NCBI GenBank assembly: GCA_015061035.1
Contig: SUXK01000001.1
Coordinates: 248,001-312,000 of the forward strand
From: Bacteroidales bacterium
GTDB lineage: Bacteria > Bacteroidota > Bacteroidia > Bacteroidales > G3-4614
Length of the DNA: 64,000 nt
Reading direction: 5' to 3'
Part shown: positions 50,833 through 59,276 of the stretch, in pieces
How positions within the stretch are numbered: position 1 is the stretch's first letter
How the letters are laid out: each line of letters opens with the position of its first letter
The notes under the pieces: model-generated
Told to the model about the DNA's origin: nothing
The model's input: the letters and a program-made list of their open reading frames with translations, nothing else
Database searches by the model: none
Translations under genes and position numbers: made by a program

Positions 50833-52020
50833 TTAACGTCTTATTCGCCATGTGTAGTTTCGGTATGAACTACTCTTGCCAAGAATAGCAAAGCGAATGT
50901 TCTCTATTGGGCGAATAAAATCGTAGAACATAGTCTCAAAACCATTAACATCACACTTTAATGTTTTTGAGGCTTTGTTTATAACAATGCTTTGAGATAA
51001 ATATCTTATCAAAAACATAGATGAGGCAAAAGCAATAAGCAATATGTTTGTGATACTACCCCAAATAATTAATGCTACAAAACTAACATAAAACAGAATA
51101 GTACAAACCCTCTCTATATTAAAAACAAAGTGAGCCGAAGTTTTAAGAATCTTATCAGTAAAAGAGCGCCTTAAACGCATCTCGCGCAAATCCCCATCAA
51201 TATCGTAAAGAGTATTTTCAATTTGAGCCTCCTCGGCAAGTTCCACTCTGCAATTATCTTTGGTCATAATTTCGTTTGCAAAAATATCATCCTCTCCATA
51301 CTGAATTGAGAGATTATTGGAGAAACCTCTATTATTGAAGAACAACTCTTTTCTGATAAACATATTAGTACCCTCGCCCATATATGGTTGGTGCATAATG
51401 GCATAACTAAAATATTTGAGTTTAAAAAATAGTCGGTAAAATCTGTAACTCCATTTGGCACGTTTATCCCCTTTCTCAAAACTGTTACCAATAACAATAT
51501 CAATATCGGTAATAAAATTCCTTACCATAGTAGATAGCCATTTGTCAGATAAAGGTCGGCAAAACGCATCAGTAAAACCAATAATGTCATATTTAGCGGC
51601 TTTAATAGCAACGGTAAGAGCAAGTTTCTTTCTGCTCAATGAGTGAGCCTCTTGCGGAACGTATGTATAACTAAGGTTGGGATATTTCTCTTTCAGAAGA
51701 GTTATAGTGTCTTTTAAATCGCTATCATCGCCATCGTTAACAATAACAACCTCAAAGTTAGGATAATCCTGATTTAAAAACGATGTAATATTGCGTTCTG
51801 CATCATTAAAATTTTCGCTGCAATAAACAATAACCGAAACGTTTGGCTTTGCTGCACTATGCCATATTTTACCCCTCTTGCTTCTGTTTGCATACCTGCT
51901 TGGTTTTGCAAAAATTGCAATATAGAATATAAGTTGAACTAACCATATTAAGGCAAAAAAGCCCAAGCCATATAGTTCAGTTACCGAAAAATTTTCAATA
52001 AAAAAGTTGTATATAAACAT
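50833..52020 (-). CDS. Membrane-bound family 2 glycosyltransferase
   Basis: 395 residues. One N-terminal membrane helix (about 18-38), a GT-A catalytic domain (NVSVIVYCSENFNDAERNITSFLNQDYPNFEVVIVNDG at 60-97, GFTDAFCRP as the DxD-like region, GEDDIFANE, and MRLRRSF in place of QRxRW), then two or three C-terminal helices (295-350). Likely builds an extracellular polysaccharide or lipid-linked glycan. 34 bp after the CpsB-type phosphatase, same operon, which supports an exopolysaccharide role. Product unknown. Confidence 0.88.
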   Translation of the reverse strand: MFIYNFFIENFSVTELYGLGFFALIWLVQLIFYIAIFAKPSRYANRSKRGKIWHSAAKPNVSVIVYCSENFNDAERNITSFLNQDYPNFEVVIVNDGDDSDLKDTITLLKEKYPNLSYTYVPQEAHSLSRKKLALTVAIKAAKYDIIGFTDAFCRPLSDKWLSTMVRNFITDIDIVIGNSFEKGDKRAKWSYRFYRLFFKLKYFSYAIMHQPYMGEGTNMFIRKELFFNNRGFSNNLSIQYGEDDIFANEIMTKDNCRVELAEEAQIENTLYDIDGDLREMRLRRSFTDKILKTSAHFVFNIERVCTILFYVSFVALIIWGSITNILLIAFASSMFLIRYLSQSIVINKASKTLKCDVNGFETMFYDFIRPIENIRFAILGKSSSYRNYTWRIRR

Positions 52021-52054
52021 TCTTCTCCTCTAATGTAAATAAATATAAAAACTA

Positions 52055-52801
52055 CTATAAAAGTTGGTCGTTTTTAATAGAGAGGGCAAGTTTCTCTGCA
52101 ATAGCAGGATACTCTTTTGAAGATAAAAACCTATTAATAACATCAACATGCCCAAAGTGGTGAAGGTCGCTGCCAACAAACGAAACATATCCTTTGTTTG
52201 CCAACCATAGAGCAGTCTCTTTCTCTCTATCACCGTAGTAACCAGTCAAAGACAGAAGATTAATCTGAAACTCACAACCCGAGTGAAACAACGTTTCATA
52301 AATCTCCCTCTTGCGTTGATAGTACCCATAACGTTCAGGGTGTGCAAGAATAGGCTTAATATCTCTAAGTTGCAATTCGTATATAATGTTCTTTAAGTCA
52401 ATAGGAGGTTGAACAAAAGAGTTCTCGATAAGCAGATAGTTATTAGGCATAACCAATATGTTATTCTCTTCAAGCATCTTTCTAAACCTATCGTCAATTC
52501 TATACTCTGCCGAATAGTGAACATCCATCTCCACACCCAAATCGAGCATACGAGTATTAAGTTTATCGTAAGCATTTTTTATAGTTTGAGGAGTATTCTC
52601 AAAATTCTCTTCAGCAATATGAGGAGTAGCAACAATCGACTCAATACCCCAACTCTTCATTGCCTTTAAAAGATCAATAGATACATCGGTATTAGGTGAG
52701 CCGTCATCAATGCCGGGAAGAACATGAGAATGAATATCAGTAGAGTAAAAAAGCGGTTGAGGCTCTCTCTTTTTCTTACTTTTAAAGAAACTTAGTAACA
52801 T
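52055..52801 (-). CDS. CpsB/CapC-type tyrosine phosphatase (PHP family)
   Basis: Manganese-dependent phosphatase that dephosphorylates the tyrosine kinase of capsule export systems. From the ATG at 52801 it has 248 residues; a longer frame to 52960 crosses the promoter element at 52828 and encodes an unlikely hydrophobic extension. Metal motifs: D22-x-H24-x-H26 in YSTDIHSHVLPGIDDGS, VATPHI, SAEYRIDDRF, LAHPERYGYYQ and VGSDLHHFGH. Upstream gene of the pair with the glycosyltransferase. Confidence 0.9.
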   Translation of the reverse strand: MLLSFFKSKKKREPQPLFYSTDIHSHVLPGIDDGSPNTDVSIDLLKAMKSWGIESIVATPHIAEENFENTPQTIKNAYDKLNTRMLDLGVEMDVHYSAEYRIDDRFRKMLEENNILVMPNNYLLIENSFVQPPIDLKNIIYELQLRDIKPILAHPERYGYYQRKREIYETLFHSGCEFQINLLSLTGYYGDREKETALWLANKGYVSFVGSDLHHFGHVDVINRFLSSKEYPAIAEKLALSIKNDQLL

Positions 52802-52827
52802 TATCTGCTCTCTCTTAAAAACTAATG

Positions 52828-52835
52828 CGAAGATA
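52828..52835 (-). promoter_or_regulatory. -7 element of the phosphatase-glycosyltransferase pair
   Basis: TATCTTCG on the minus strand, one change from TAnnTTTG, 26 bases before the ATG at 52801; supports the shorter start. Confidence 0.45.
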
Positions 52836-52897
52836 CTACATTTTTTTGAGAGAATAAAAGATAAAAACATTATTATAAAAAAAAGAGCAATAAACTT

Positions 52898-52928
52898 TTT
52901 GCTAAATAAAAAATTATGAGTACCTTTG
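52898..52928 (+). promoter_or_regulatory. Promoter of rpmE2
   Basis: TTTG (52898-52901), 19 bases, TACCTTTG (52921-52928). The leader of about 75 nt contains the hairpin GCACG (52957-52961)/CGTGC (52969-52973). Confidence 0.75.
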
Positions 52929-53009
52929 CGTGCCATTACGAGAGAACTATATAAACGCACGCTACCAACGTGCTACTAATTTCGGAAACAATTAAAAAGA
53001 TATATAACA

Positions 53010-53267
53010 ATGAAAAAAGGACTTCACCCCGAAAATTACCGCGAGGTTGTTTTCAAAGATATGTCGAACGAGGAGATTTTCATCACACGTTCAACAGTAG
53101 CAACAAAAGAGACAATTGAGGTTGATGGTGTAACATATCCTTTGGTAAAACTTGAGATTACCAATACTTCACACCCATTCTTCACAGGAAAACAAAAACT
53201 TGTCGATACAGCAGGTCGCGTTGATAAGTTCATGAGCCGTTACGCAAAATTTGCGAAGAAGAAATAA
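53010..53267 (+). CDS. rpmE2: 50S ribosomal protein L31 type B
   Basis: 85 residues, the cysteine-free form of L31 (no CxxC), with [58 protein letters not shown] and a basic tail. L31 bridges the two ribosomal subunits. The type B form works without zinc. Single gene, strong promoter and terminator. Confidence 0.97.
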   Translation: MKKGLHPENYREVVFKDMSNEEIFITRSTVATKETIEVDGVTYPLVKLEITNTSHPFFTGKQKLVDTAGRVDKFMSRYAKFAKKK

Positions 53268-53289
53268 TTGTTATAACACAATATAAAAG

Positions 53290-53321
53290 TAGCCCAATCT
53301 TTTACAGGTTGGGCTATTTTT
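53290..53321 (+). terminator. Terminator of rpmE2
   Basis: TAGCCCAA (53290-53297) and TTGGGCTA (53309-53316), then TTTTT. Stem 8 bp with an 11-nt loop. Confidence 0.75.
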
Positions 53322-53411
53322 GTATGTATGGCTTTAACTCATATAAGAGTAATTGTAAAGAGCAATCTACTTATTGTCATATTGGTCATATTGGTCTAAT
53401 TAGTCTAATAA

Positions 53412-53452
53412 AAAGGGAGAATCTCTCCCTTTCTAACATCTCATATGAGATA
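53412..53452. other. Two adjacent palindromes between rpmE2 and island 3
   Basis: AAAGGGAGA-ATC-TCTCCCTTT (53412-53432) and ATCTCATATGAGAT (53439-53452). Could be a second terminator or repeat debris. Confidence 0.35.
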
Positions 53453-53505
53453 CTCACATAGTCAACATTTACTTTGTTAGGTAATAAATATTTGGTAAAT
53501 ACTAG

Positions 53506-53537
53506 TTTGGAATTTTATAAATAATTCATTACCTTTG
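53506..53537 (+). promoter_or_regulatory. Promoter of structured leader, copy C
   Basis: TTTG (53506-53509), 20 bases, TACCTTTG (53530-53537). The leader to the ATG at 53911 is about 367 nt; no REP palindrome here, unlike copies A and B. Confidence 0.68.
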
Positions 53538-53622
53538 TAATATAATAAATTAATACTAATCTTTATCCCTTTATATAGAGGATAGAAAAAATGAATGCCT
53601 ATGAGATAATTACTATAGTATA

Positions 53623-53827
53623 ATACATACATCATAGAAATATAGAAAAAAGCGTTTTTGCTAAATTCTTTCTACTCGAAAGTTTGGCGACTAAAGGACT
53701 GACAGGAATAAGGTAAGGATGCTCGTACTTTTAGTACGGGCTTTTGGTTATTCTGTCAGTCCTTTAGTCGCCAAACACCTCGAGTAGAGAATATACTGAA
53801 AGTACCGTGCTTTTTTTATGTGTGTAT
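53623..53827 (+). ncRNA. Structured leader RNA element, copy C
   Basis: The best-paired copy. Closing helix ATACATACAT (53623-53632) with ATGTGTGTAT (53818-53827), one G-T; AAAAAAGC with GCTTTTTT; ATTC..TCTACTCGA with CGAGTAGAGAAT; then 23 perfect pairs from TTTGGCGACT to AGTCGCCAAA (GGACTGACAG facing CTGTCAGTCC); AATAA/TTATT; apex GCTCGTAC/GTACGGGC with loop TTTTA. The ATGCCTATGAGA segment before it echoes TTTGCCTATGAAA of copies A and B. 84 nt before the first ATG. Confidence 0.74.
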
Positions 53828-53910
53828 AAGTTTGTAAAGAAAAAGGTACTAAGAAAAATATTAAATTACAAAAGTAAGTTTGTGTAATAATTTAAAATTT
53901 AGATTTAAAA

Positions 53911-54381
53911 ATGAGAAAACTATTAATATTGAGTTTGTTTGTGCTTACATATGCGACTTTGTCGGCTCAAAACATTATAATACAGCAGAATAATAACCAA
54001 CAGGTACCTAAAGAAAAAATTATAGAGAAGAAAATATATGTCCCAGTAGAGAAGAAAGAAGAACCTAAACAACCAATCTGTTTACATGGTTATTTATATG
54101 TTTTTCCTGAAGATTTGGGATCGTTTAGAGAATATCCTAGAAAAATGATAGAGTCTTTAAATAGATCAAGGCCATATGGACGTGATAATTGGCGATTACC
54201 AACATATGAAGAATTACGATTGATAGCTGAGAATTATGATAAAATAGGAGATGTTAAATATATAGGGCAAATGGGAAGTTTTTATATGCATAGTTATTAT
54301 GGAAATGCTTGCGTTTGTCATACTCATGAATTAGTATCTGGCAATTATGATTATCCAATCCGTCTAGTCTCTACAAATTAG
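53911..54381 (+). CDS. Exported FISUMP/DUF1566-like small protein
   Basis: 156 residues, signal peptide 1-19 (TLSA-QN). A glutamine/asparagine- and lysine-rich linker (NIIIQQNNNQQVPKEK...VPVEKKEEPK) leads to a short C-type-lectin-like domain: ICLHGYLYVFPEDLG, DNWRLPTYEELRLIAENYD and YPIRLVSTN. The WRLPT and IRLV motifs are those of the DUF1566/FISUMP family, but the domain is shorter than at 15593. First gene after leader C. Confidence 0.75.
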   Translation: MRKLLILSLFVLTYATLSAQNIIIQQNNNQQVPKEKIIEKKIYVPVEKKEEPKQPICLHGYLYVFPEDLGSFREYPRKMIESLNRSRPYGRDNWRLPTYEELRLIAENYDKIGDVKYIGQMGSFYMHSYYGNACVCHTHELVSGNYDYPIRLVSTN

Positions 54382-54431
54382 ATTTGTTCTTATTCAATTA
54401 AAATAATGTTTAATTATAAAAAAATAAAAAT

Positions 54432-54989
54432 ATGAAAAAAATAATATTGTCAATATTAGCTATATTGAGTTCTTATAATGTGTATTCACAATCTATTTCT
54501 TATGGTGGAGTTGAGTGGTGTTGGTCAGTTTTTCAAGGTAATTATACTACTGTAAATTGTAAAGAGAAAATAAATCATCATGAATTTTACAGTAGGAATA
54601 TTCCATCTGGATGGCGTTTGCCAACAAAAGCAGAACTATTAAGTCTTCTAAGTTCAGCTAAGGCTTTATATATTTATACAAGTGATCCTAATTATGCTCG
54701 TTTCGAATTTGATGATAATAGATCCTTAATTGGTTTAACTTTGGATTTAACATTTGGTGTCGCATTTGGTGGATATCGTCAGACGATGGGAGCTAAATGT
54801 TCTTATTTAGTAAAGGAGGGTGTAATTAGTTTTAGTCATAGTCGACCTATTCGAGAAGAAATTCGCGAAGATAGAATATATCCTCTTTTAGAAAATAATG
54901 AACAAATAAGATTTGGTATTGAAGAATATGCTAAATTTGAAGCAACATTTGATAAACCTGCATCTGTAAGATTAGTTAGAGATTTGTAA
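54432..54989 (+). CDS. Exported FISUMP/DUF1566-like protein
   Basis: 185 residues, signal peptide 1-19 (NVYS-QS). Shares YGGVEWCWSVFQGNYTTVNC, SGWRLPTKAELLSLLSSAK and a final SVRLVRDL with the FISUMP/DUF1566 fold. 50 bp after the preceding relative, same transcript. No enzymatic residues recognised; a surface-binding role is conceivable. Confidence 0.73.
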   Translation: MKKIILSILAILSSYNVYSQSISYGGVEWCWSVFQGNYTTVNCKEKINHHEFYSRNIPSGWRLPTKAELLSLLSSAKALYIYTSDPNYARFEFDDNRSLIGLTLDLTFGVAFGGYRQTMGAKCSYLVKEGVISFSHSRPIREEIREDRIYPLLENNEQIRFGIEEYAKFEATFDKPASVRLVRDL

Positions 54990-55009
54990 TCAAAAGAATA
55001 TATTAACTA

Positions 55010-55045
55010 AATAGTCCCAAAGTTTAAGCAAACTTTGGGACTATT
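55010..55045. terminator. Terminator after island 3
   Basis: AATAGTCCCAAAGTTT (55010-55025) and AAACTTTGGGACTATT (55030-55045), a perfect 16-bp stem with a 4-nt loop, between convergent genes. No T tract, so efficiency is uncertain. Confidence 0.62.
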
Positions 55046-55075
55046 GATGAAGAAACACCCTTTTCAAAAGAAATA

Positions 55076-55114
55076 CCCCCTCTCGACCAGAGAGGGGGAT
55101 AGGGGGTGAGGATA
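55076..55114. repeat. CCCCCTCTC/GAGAGGGGG hairpin repeat
   Basis: Arms 55076-55084 and 55090-55098, loop GACCA, then ATAGGGGGTGAGGA. It reaches the clpB stop codon at 55115. Related hairpin at 14688. Confidence 0.5.
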
Positions 55115-57703
55115 TTAGTTTCCAAACACTAAACCATCTTCGTTAGCATCAATTACAATAGGTTTGCTCTTATCAACCTTTTGGGCAAGAAGTTCTTTAG
55201 AGAGGTGGTTAAGCACATCTCTGTGGATAACTCTCTTAACAGGTCTTGCTCCAAATTGTGGGTCGTAACCCTCGTGGGCAATAAACTTAACAGCCTTATC
55301 AGTAAAGTTAAGAGTAATACCATTTTGTGCCAATAACTTCTTAACGCTGTTTAATTGAATTGAAACAATCTCTCCAATTTCACTCTCGTTGAGCGGAGCA
55401 AACATAATAATGTCATCAATACGATTCAAGAACTCGGGGCGAACACTCTGTTTCAATAACTCCATAACCTCGTTTTTGCTCTTCTCAATAATCTCCTCGC
55501 GGTTACTGTCGTTAATACGCTCAAAGTTTTCACGAATAAGTGAAGAACCTATATTAGAGGTCATTATAATAATAGTGTTCTTAAAGTTTACCAAGCGTCC
55601 TTTATTGTCGGTCAGACGACCATCATCAAGCACCTGTAAAAGAGTGTTGAAAACATCAGGGTGAGCCTTCTCAATCTCATCAAAAAGAACAACAGAATAA
55701 GGTTTTCTTCTGATTGCTTCGGTAAGTTGACCACCCTCATCGTAACCAACATATCCTGGAGGCGAACCAATCAGACGGGTAACACTGAATTTCTCTTGAT
55801 ACTCACTCATATCAATACGAGTCATCATATTCTCATCATCAAAAAGATACTCAGCAAGAGCCTTTGCAAGTTCAGTCTTACCAACACCAGTAGTGCCTAA
55901 GAATATAAATGAGCCAATGGGGCGTTTGGGATCACTCAACCCTGCTCTGTTTCGCCTTACTGCGTCAGAAACAGCAACAATAGCCTCATGTTGCCCAACA
56001 ACGCGTTTGTGTAACTCCTCTTCAAGGTTAAGAAGTTTTTCGCGTTCGCTTTGTAGCATCTTGGTAACAGGTATGCCAGTCCAACGTGATACAACCTCTG
56101 CTATATCATCGGCAGTAACCTCCTCTTTAATCATAGCATTGTCGCCTTGTAGAGTTTTTAAATGCTCCTGAATATCGGCAATCTCTTTCTCTTTACCAAC
56201 AATTTTAGCATATCTGATTTCAGCAACCTTGCCATAATCACCCTCACGTTCTGCCCTCTCTGCCTCATATTTGAGGTTTTCAATATCAATCTTGTTTTGT
56301 TGAATCTTGTTGACAAGTTCTTTTTCTGATTTCCACTTTGCACTATATTGTTTCTCTTCCTCTTTGAGGTTGGCAATAGAGCGGTTTAGTTGTTCCAGTT
56401 TAGCCTTGTCGTTTTCACGTTTGATAGCCTCACGCTCAATCTCAAGTTGCATAATCTTACGGCTTATCTCATCAATCTCTTCGGGAACAGAATCCACCTC
56501 CAAACGAAGTTTTGCAGCCGCCTCATCCATAAGGTCTATGGCTTTGTCGGGTAAGAAACGATCCGAGATATAGCGTGATGACAATTGAACAGCAGCAATA
56601 ATAGCCTCATCTTTAATTCTAACCTTGTGGTGGTTTTCGTATCTCTCCTTTAACCCTCTCAATATTGAAATTGAGTCAGCCTCATCAGGTTCTTCAACCA
56701 TTACAATTTGGAAGCGTCTTTCAAGAGCCTTATCCTTCTCAAAATATTTCTGATATTCATCAAGAGTGGTAGCACCAATTGAACGAAGTTCTCCACGAGC
56801 CAATGCAGGTTTTAGGATGTTTGCGGCGTCCATTGCACCCTCTCCCTTACCAGCACCAACAAGGGTATGAATTTCATCTATGAATAGGATAATTTCTCCA
56901 TCGGCATGAATAACCTCATTAACAACAGCCTTTAAACGTTCCTCAAATTCACCCTTATATTTGGCACCAGCCACCAAAGCACCCATATCTAACGAGAAAA
57001 TCTCTTTACGTTTAAGATTTTCAGGTACATCGCCTCTAACAATTCTATGGGCAAGACCTTCGGCAATAGCAGTCTTACCGGTACCCGGTTCTCCAATAAG
57101 AATAGGATTGTTTTTAGTTCTGCGACTTAATATTTGCAAAACACGTCTAATTTCATCATCCCTACCAATAACAGGATCTAATTTACCATCTCTTGCTCGT
57201 TCGTTCAAGTTTATGGCATATTTTGATAGAGCATTATAGGTTTGCTCAGCACTTGCATCGTTAACCTTTTTGCCTTTGCGGAGTTCATCAATAGCACTAC
57301 CCAATCCCTTTTCGGTAATGCCAGCGTCCTTTAAGAACTGCGAAACTTTGTTCTTAACCAATAGTAAAGCCATGATAATACTCTCCATAGCAACAAACTG
57401 GTCGCCACATTTATTAGAGTAATCTTCGGCTTTAGTTAAAACCTCATTGCTCTCTCTGCTTAAATAAGGTTCGCCACCGCTAACCTTAGGTAGCATCTCA
57501 ATCTCTCTATTAATAGAGTATGTAAGTTGGTTTACATTTGCTCCCAATTTGTTAAAGAGGAATTCGGCAACGGAGCCATCAACCTCCATAACACCTTTGA
57601 GCAAGTGAAGTGTTTCAATAGATTGATTGCTGTTTCTGTTAGCAATCTCTACGGCTTTTTGAATAGCCTCTTGCGATTTAATTGTAAAGTTGTTTAAATT
57701 CAT
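55115..57703 (-). CDS. clpB: ATP-dependent disaggregase ClpB
   Basis: Hexameric AAA+ chaperone that resolubilises aggregates with DnaK and small heat-shock proteins. 862 residues: N-domain (1-145), NBD1 with GEPGTGKT (204-211) and [13 protein letters not shown], a coiled-coil M domain (about 400-530), NBD2 with [19 protein letters not shown] and [31 protein letters not shown], and a C-terminal domain with the [15 protein letters not shown] sensor. The ATG is preceded by AAAGGAGA. No SigAB-type -7 element was found upstream, in keeping with a special heat-shock control, which is inference. Confidence 0.97.
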   Translation of the reverse strand: MNLNNFTIKSQEAIQKAVEIANRNSNQSIETLHLLKGVMEVDGSVAEFLFNKLGANVNQLTYSINREIEMLPKVSGGEPYLSRESNEVLTKAEDYSNKCGDQFVAMESIIMALLLVKNKVSQFLKDAGITEKGLGSAIDELRKGKKVNDASAEQTYNALSKYAINLNERARDGKLDPVIGRDDEIRRVLQILSRRTKNNPILIGEPGTGKTAIAEGLAHRIVRGDVPENLKRKEIFSLDMGALVAGAKYKGEFEERLKAVVNEVIHADGEIILFIDEIHTLVGAGKGEGAMDAANILKPALARGELRSIGATTLDEYQKYFEKDKALERRFQIVMVEEPDEADSISILRGLKERYENHHKVRIKDEAIIAAVQLSSRYISDRFLPDKAIDLMDEAAAKLRLEVDSVPEEIDEISRKIMQLEIEREAIKRENDKAKLEQLNRSIANLKEEEKQYSAKWKSEKELVNKIQQNKIDIENLKYEAERAEREGDYGKVAEIRYAKIVGKEKEIADIQEHLKTLQGDNAMIKEEVTADDIAEVVSRWTGIPVTKMLQSEREKLLNLEEELHKRVVGQHEAIVAVSDAVRRNRAGLSDPKRPIGSFIFLGTTGVGKTELAKALAEYLFDDENMMTRIDMSEYQEKFSVTRLIGSPPGYVGYDEGGQLTEAIRRKPYSVVLFDEIEKAHPDVFNTLLQVLDDGRLTDNKGRLVNFKNTIIIMTSNIGSSLIRENFERINDSNREEIIEKSKNEVMELLKQSVRPEFLNRIDDIIMFAPLNESEIGEIVSIQLNSVKKLLAQNGITLNFTDKAVKFIAHEGYDPQFGARPVKRVIHRDVLNHLSKELLAQKVDKSKPIVIDANEDGLVFGN

Positions 57704-57711
57704 AACTCAAA

Positions 57712-57719
57712 TCTCCTTT
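57712..57719 (-). promoter_or_regulatory. Strong Shine-Dalgarno of clpB
   Basis: AAAGGAGA on the minus strand, 8 bases before the ATG. With hsp20, one of only two clear sites in the window. Confidence 0.75.
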
Positions 57720-57971
57720 CATTAACAAATGTTTTTTATAACAATAAAAACAAAGAAAGTGCCATAAGGTTTTATATGACAAAATGTCCGTTTTGGGGTG
57801 ATTTACAGATAGTTGTATGTTGCTAATTTTGCAAAACCCGTTGAAAATTTGCAAGTTGAGTAACTGACAAAAAGTCATATTTTGTAGTTGTAATAATAAA
57901 ATAATTGTTCAACTTGCTACTTGCTTAAAAAATAAATCCTCCCAAATACCATATTTTCGCTCGTTTGTTTG

Positions 57972-57979
57972 TATCTTTG
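57972..57979 (+). promoter_or_regulatory. tgt distal -7 element
   Basis: TATCTTTG after CGCTCGTTTGTTTG; duplicated 86 bp downstream. Confidence 0.5.
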
Positions 57980-58057
57980 AGGTTGAACCTCGAAGATAAT
58001 CGGCACTCGCAGTAAAATACATCAGAACAAGTTCTATGTATTTCGCTCGTTTGTTAT

Positions 58058-58065
58058 TATCTTTG
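58058..58065 (+). promoter_or_regulatory. tgt proximal -7 element
   Basis: TATCTTTG after CGCTCGTTTGTTAT, 62 bases before the tgt ATG; same arrangement as the tandem elements before recA. Confidence 0.55.
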
Positions 58066-58068
58066 CTT

Positions 58069-58115
58069 ACTAACAACTACCCCGTAGGGGCAACTTTAGT
58101 TGACAACTAACAACT
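58069..58115 (+). repeat. Two-hairpin repeat in the tgt leader
   Basis: ACTAACAACTA, CCCC-GTA-GGGG, CAACT-TT-AGTTG, ACAACTAACAACT. This is the only family member not at a stop codon; it lies between the tgt promoter and its ATG. Confidence 0.65.
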
Positions 58116-58127
58116 ACTAAAAGACAA

Positions 58128-59258
58128 ATGGAATTTGAATTAATAAAAAACGATATATTAAGTAATGCAAGGGCAGGCGTTATAACCACTTCGCATGGAA
58201 AAATAGAGACACCAATATTTATGCCCGTAGGAACAGCGGCAACAGTAAAGTGCTGTCATCGCCATGAATTGGAGGAGGATGTAAATGCTCCTATAATATT
58301 AGGTAATACATATCATCTGTACCTGCGTCCGGGATTGGATATACTCCGTAATGCTGGAGGACTGCATGGCTTTGCTGGTTGGAATAGGGCAATGCTCACC
58401 GATAGTGGAGGTTTTCAAGTATTTTCACTGTCAGGAAACAGAAAGTTAAAAGAGGAAGGAGTACACTTCCGCTCGCATATCGATGGCAGTAAACACCTGT
58501 TTACACCCGAAAATGTAGTAGATATACAGCGAGTAATAGGAGCAGACATAATGATGGCACTTGATGAGTGCACTCCCGGAACAGCCGATTTTTCGTACGC
58601 AAAAAAATCGTTAGATTTAACAATGCGATGGTTACAACGAGGTTGGAAACACTTTAACGAAACATCCCCCTTGTATGGCCATAGTCAAGCATTTTTCCCA
58701 ATAGTGCAGGGGTGTGTATATCCCGAACTCCGCCGCAGGGCAGCCGAAGAGGTTGCCGCTCTTGGAGCAGAAGGAAATGCCATAGGCGGATTGGCAGTAG
58801 GAGAGCCAGCCGAGCAGATGTACGAAATGATTGAGGTAGTGAACGAGATACTACCCAAAGACAAACCACGCTATTTGATGGGAGTTGGAACACCAGCCAA
58901 TATACTTGAAGGAATAGAGCGAGGCGTAGATATGTTTGATTGTGTAATGCCAACACGCAACGGACGCAATGCAATGTTGTTTACTCGCAACGGAATAATG
59001 AATATGCGAAATAAAAAGTGGGCAACCGATTTCTCTCCAATTGAGGAGGGGGGAGCATCGTATGTTGATGAAGCATATACAAAAGCCTACCTGCGTCACC
59101 TATTCATAAGTGATGAGTTTTTGGCAATGCAAATAGCATCATTGCACAATTTAGCGTTCTATCTATGGTTGGTACGCGAGGCACGCCGTCAGATATTGAA
59201 TGGCACATTCAAATCGTGGAAAGATGAAATGATAGTCAAAGTGACAACACGCTTGTAA
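58128..59258 (+). CDS. tgt: tRNA-guanine transglycosylase (without zinc-cysteine cluster)
   Basis: Exchanges guanine 34 for a queuine precursor in tRNAs for Asp, Asn, His and Tyr. 376 residues. D92 in LTDSGGFQVFSL is the first catalytic Asp; the second is in RGVDMFDCVMPTRNGRNA. Also FPIVQGCVYPELR and GGLAVGEP. Where the usual enzyme has C-x-C-x2-C before YTRAYLRH, this one has GGASYVDEAYTKAYLRH with no cysteine; the distal His in SLHNLAF is kept. I recall the same loss in other Bacteroidetes. Probable operon with the LptF/G gene 18 bp downstream. Confidence 0.95.
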   Translation: MEFELIKNDILSNARAGVITTSHGKIETPIFMPVGTAATVKCCHRHELEEDVNAPIILGNTYHLYLRPGLDILRNAGGLHGFAGWNRAMLTDSGGFQVFSLSGNRKLKEEGVHFRSHIDGSKHLFTPENVVDIQRVIGADIMMALDECTPGTADFSYAKKSLDLTMRWLQRGWKHFNETSPLYGHSQAFFPIVQGCVYPELRRRAAEEVAALGAEGNAIGGLAVGEPAEQMYEMIEVVNEILPKDKPRYLMGVGTPANILEGIERGVDMFDCVMPTRNGRNAMLFTRNGIMNMRNKKWATDFSPIEEGGASYVDEAYTKAYLRHLFISDEFLAMQIASLHNLAFYLWLVREARRQILNGTFKSWKDEMIVKVTTRL

Positions 59259-59276
59259 AAATTGACTCTTTAGGTT

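Larger units (their letters stand above)
57704..58127. other. Divergent region between clpB and tgt
   Basis: 424 bp without a gene. From left: clpB Shine-Dalgarno (57712-57719); a 9-bp inverted repeat GCAAGTTGA (57851-57859)/TCAACTTGC (57909-57917); two tandem CGCTCGTTTGTT..TATCTTTG modules (57958-57979 and 58044-58065) with palindromes GAGGTTGAACCTC and AGAACAAGTTCT between them; and a two-hairpin repeat (58069-58115). Confidence 0.55.

Noticed and set aside
52801-52960. Longer N-terminus of the CpsB-type phosphatase
   Set aside because: It would include a hydrophobic segment not found in the family and overlaps a likely promoter element at 52828-52835.
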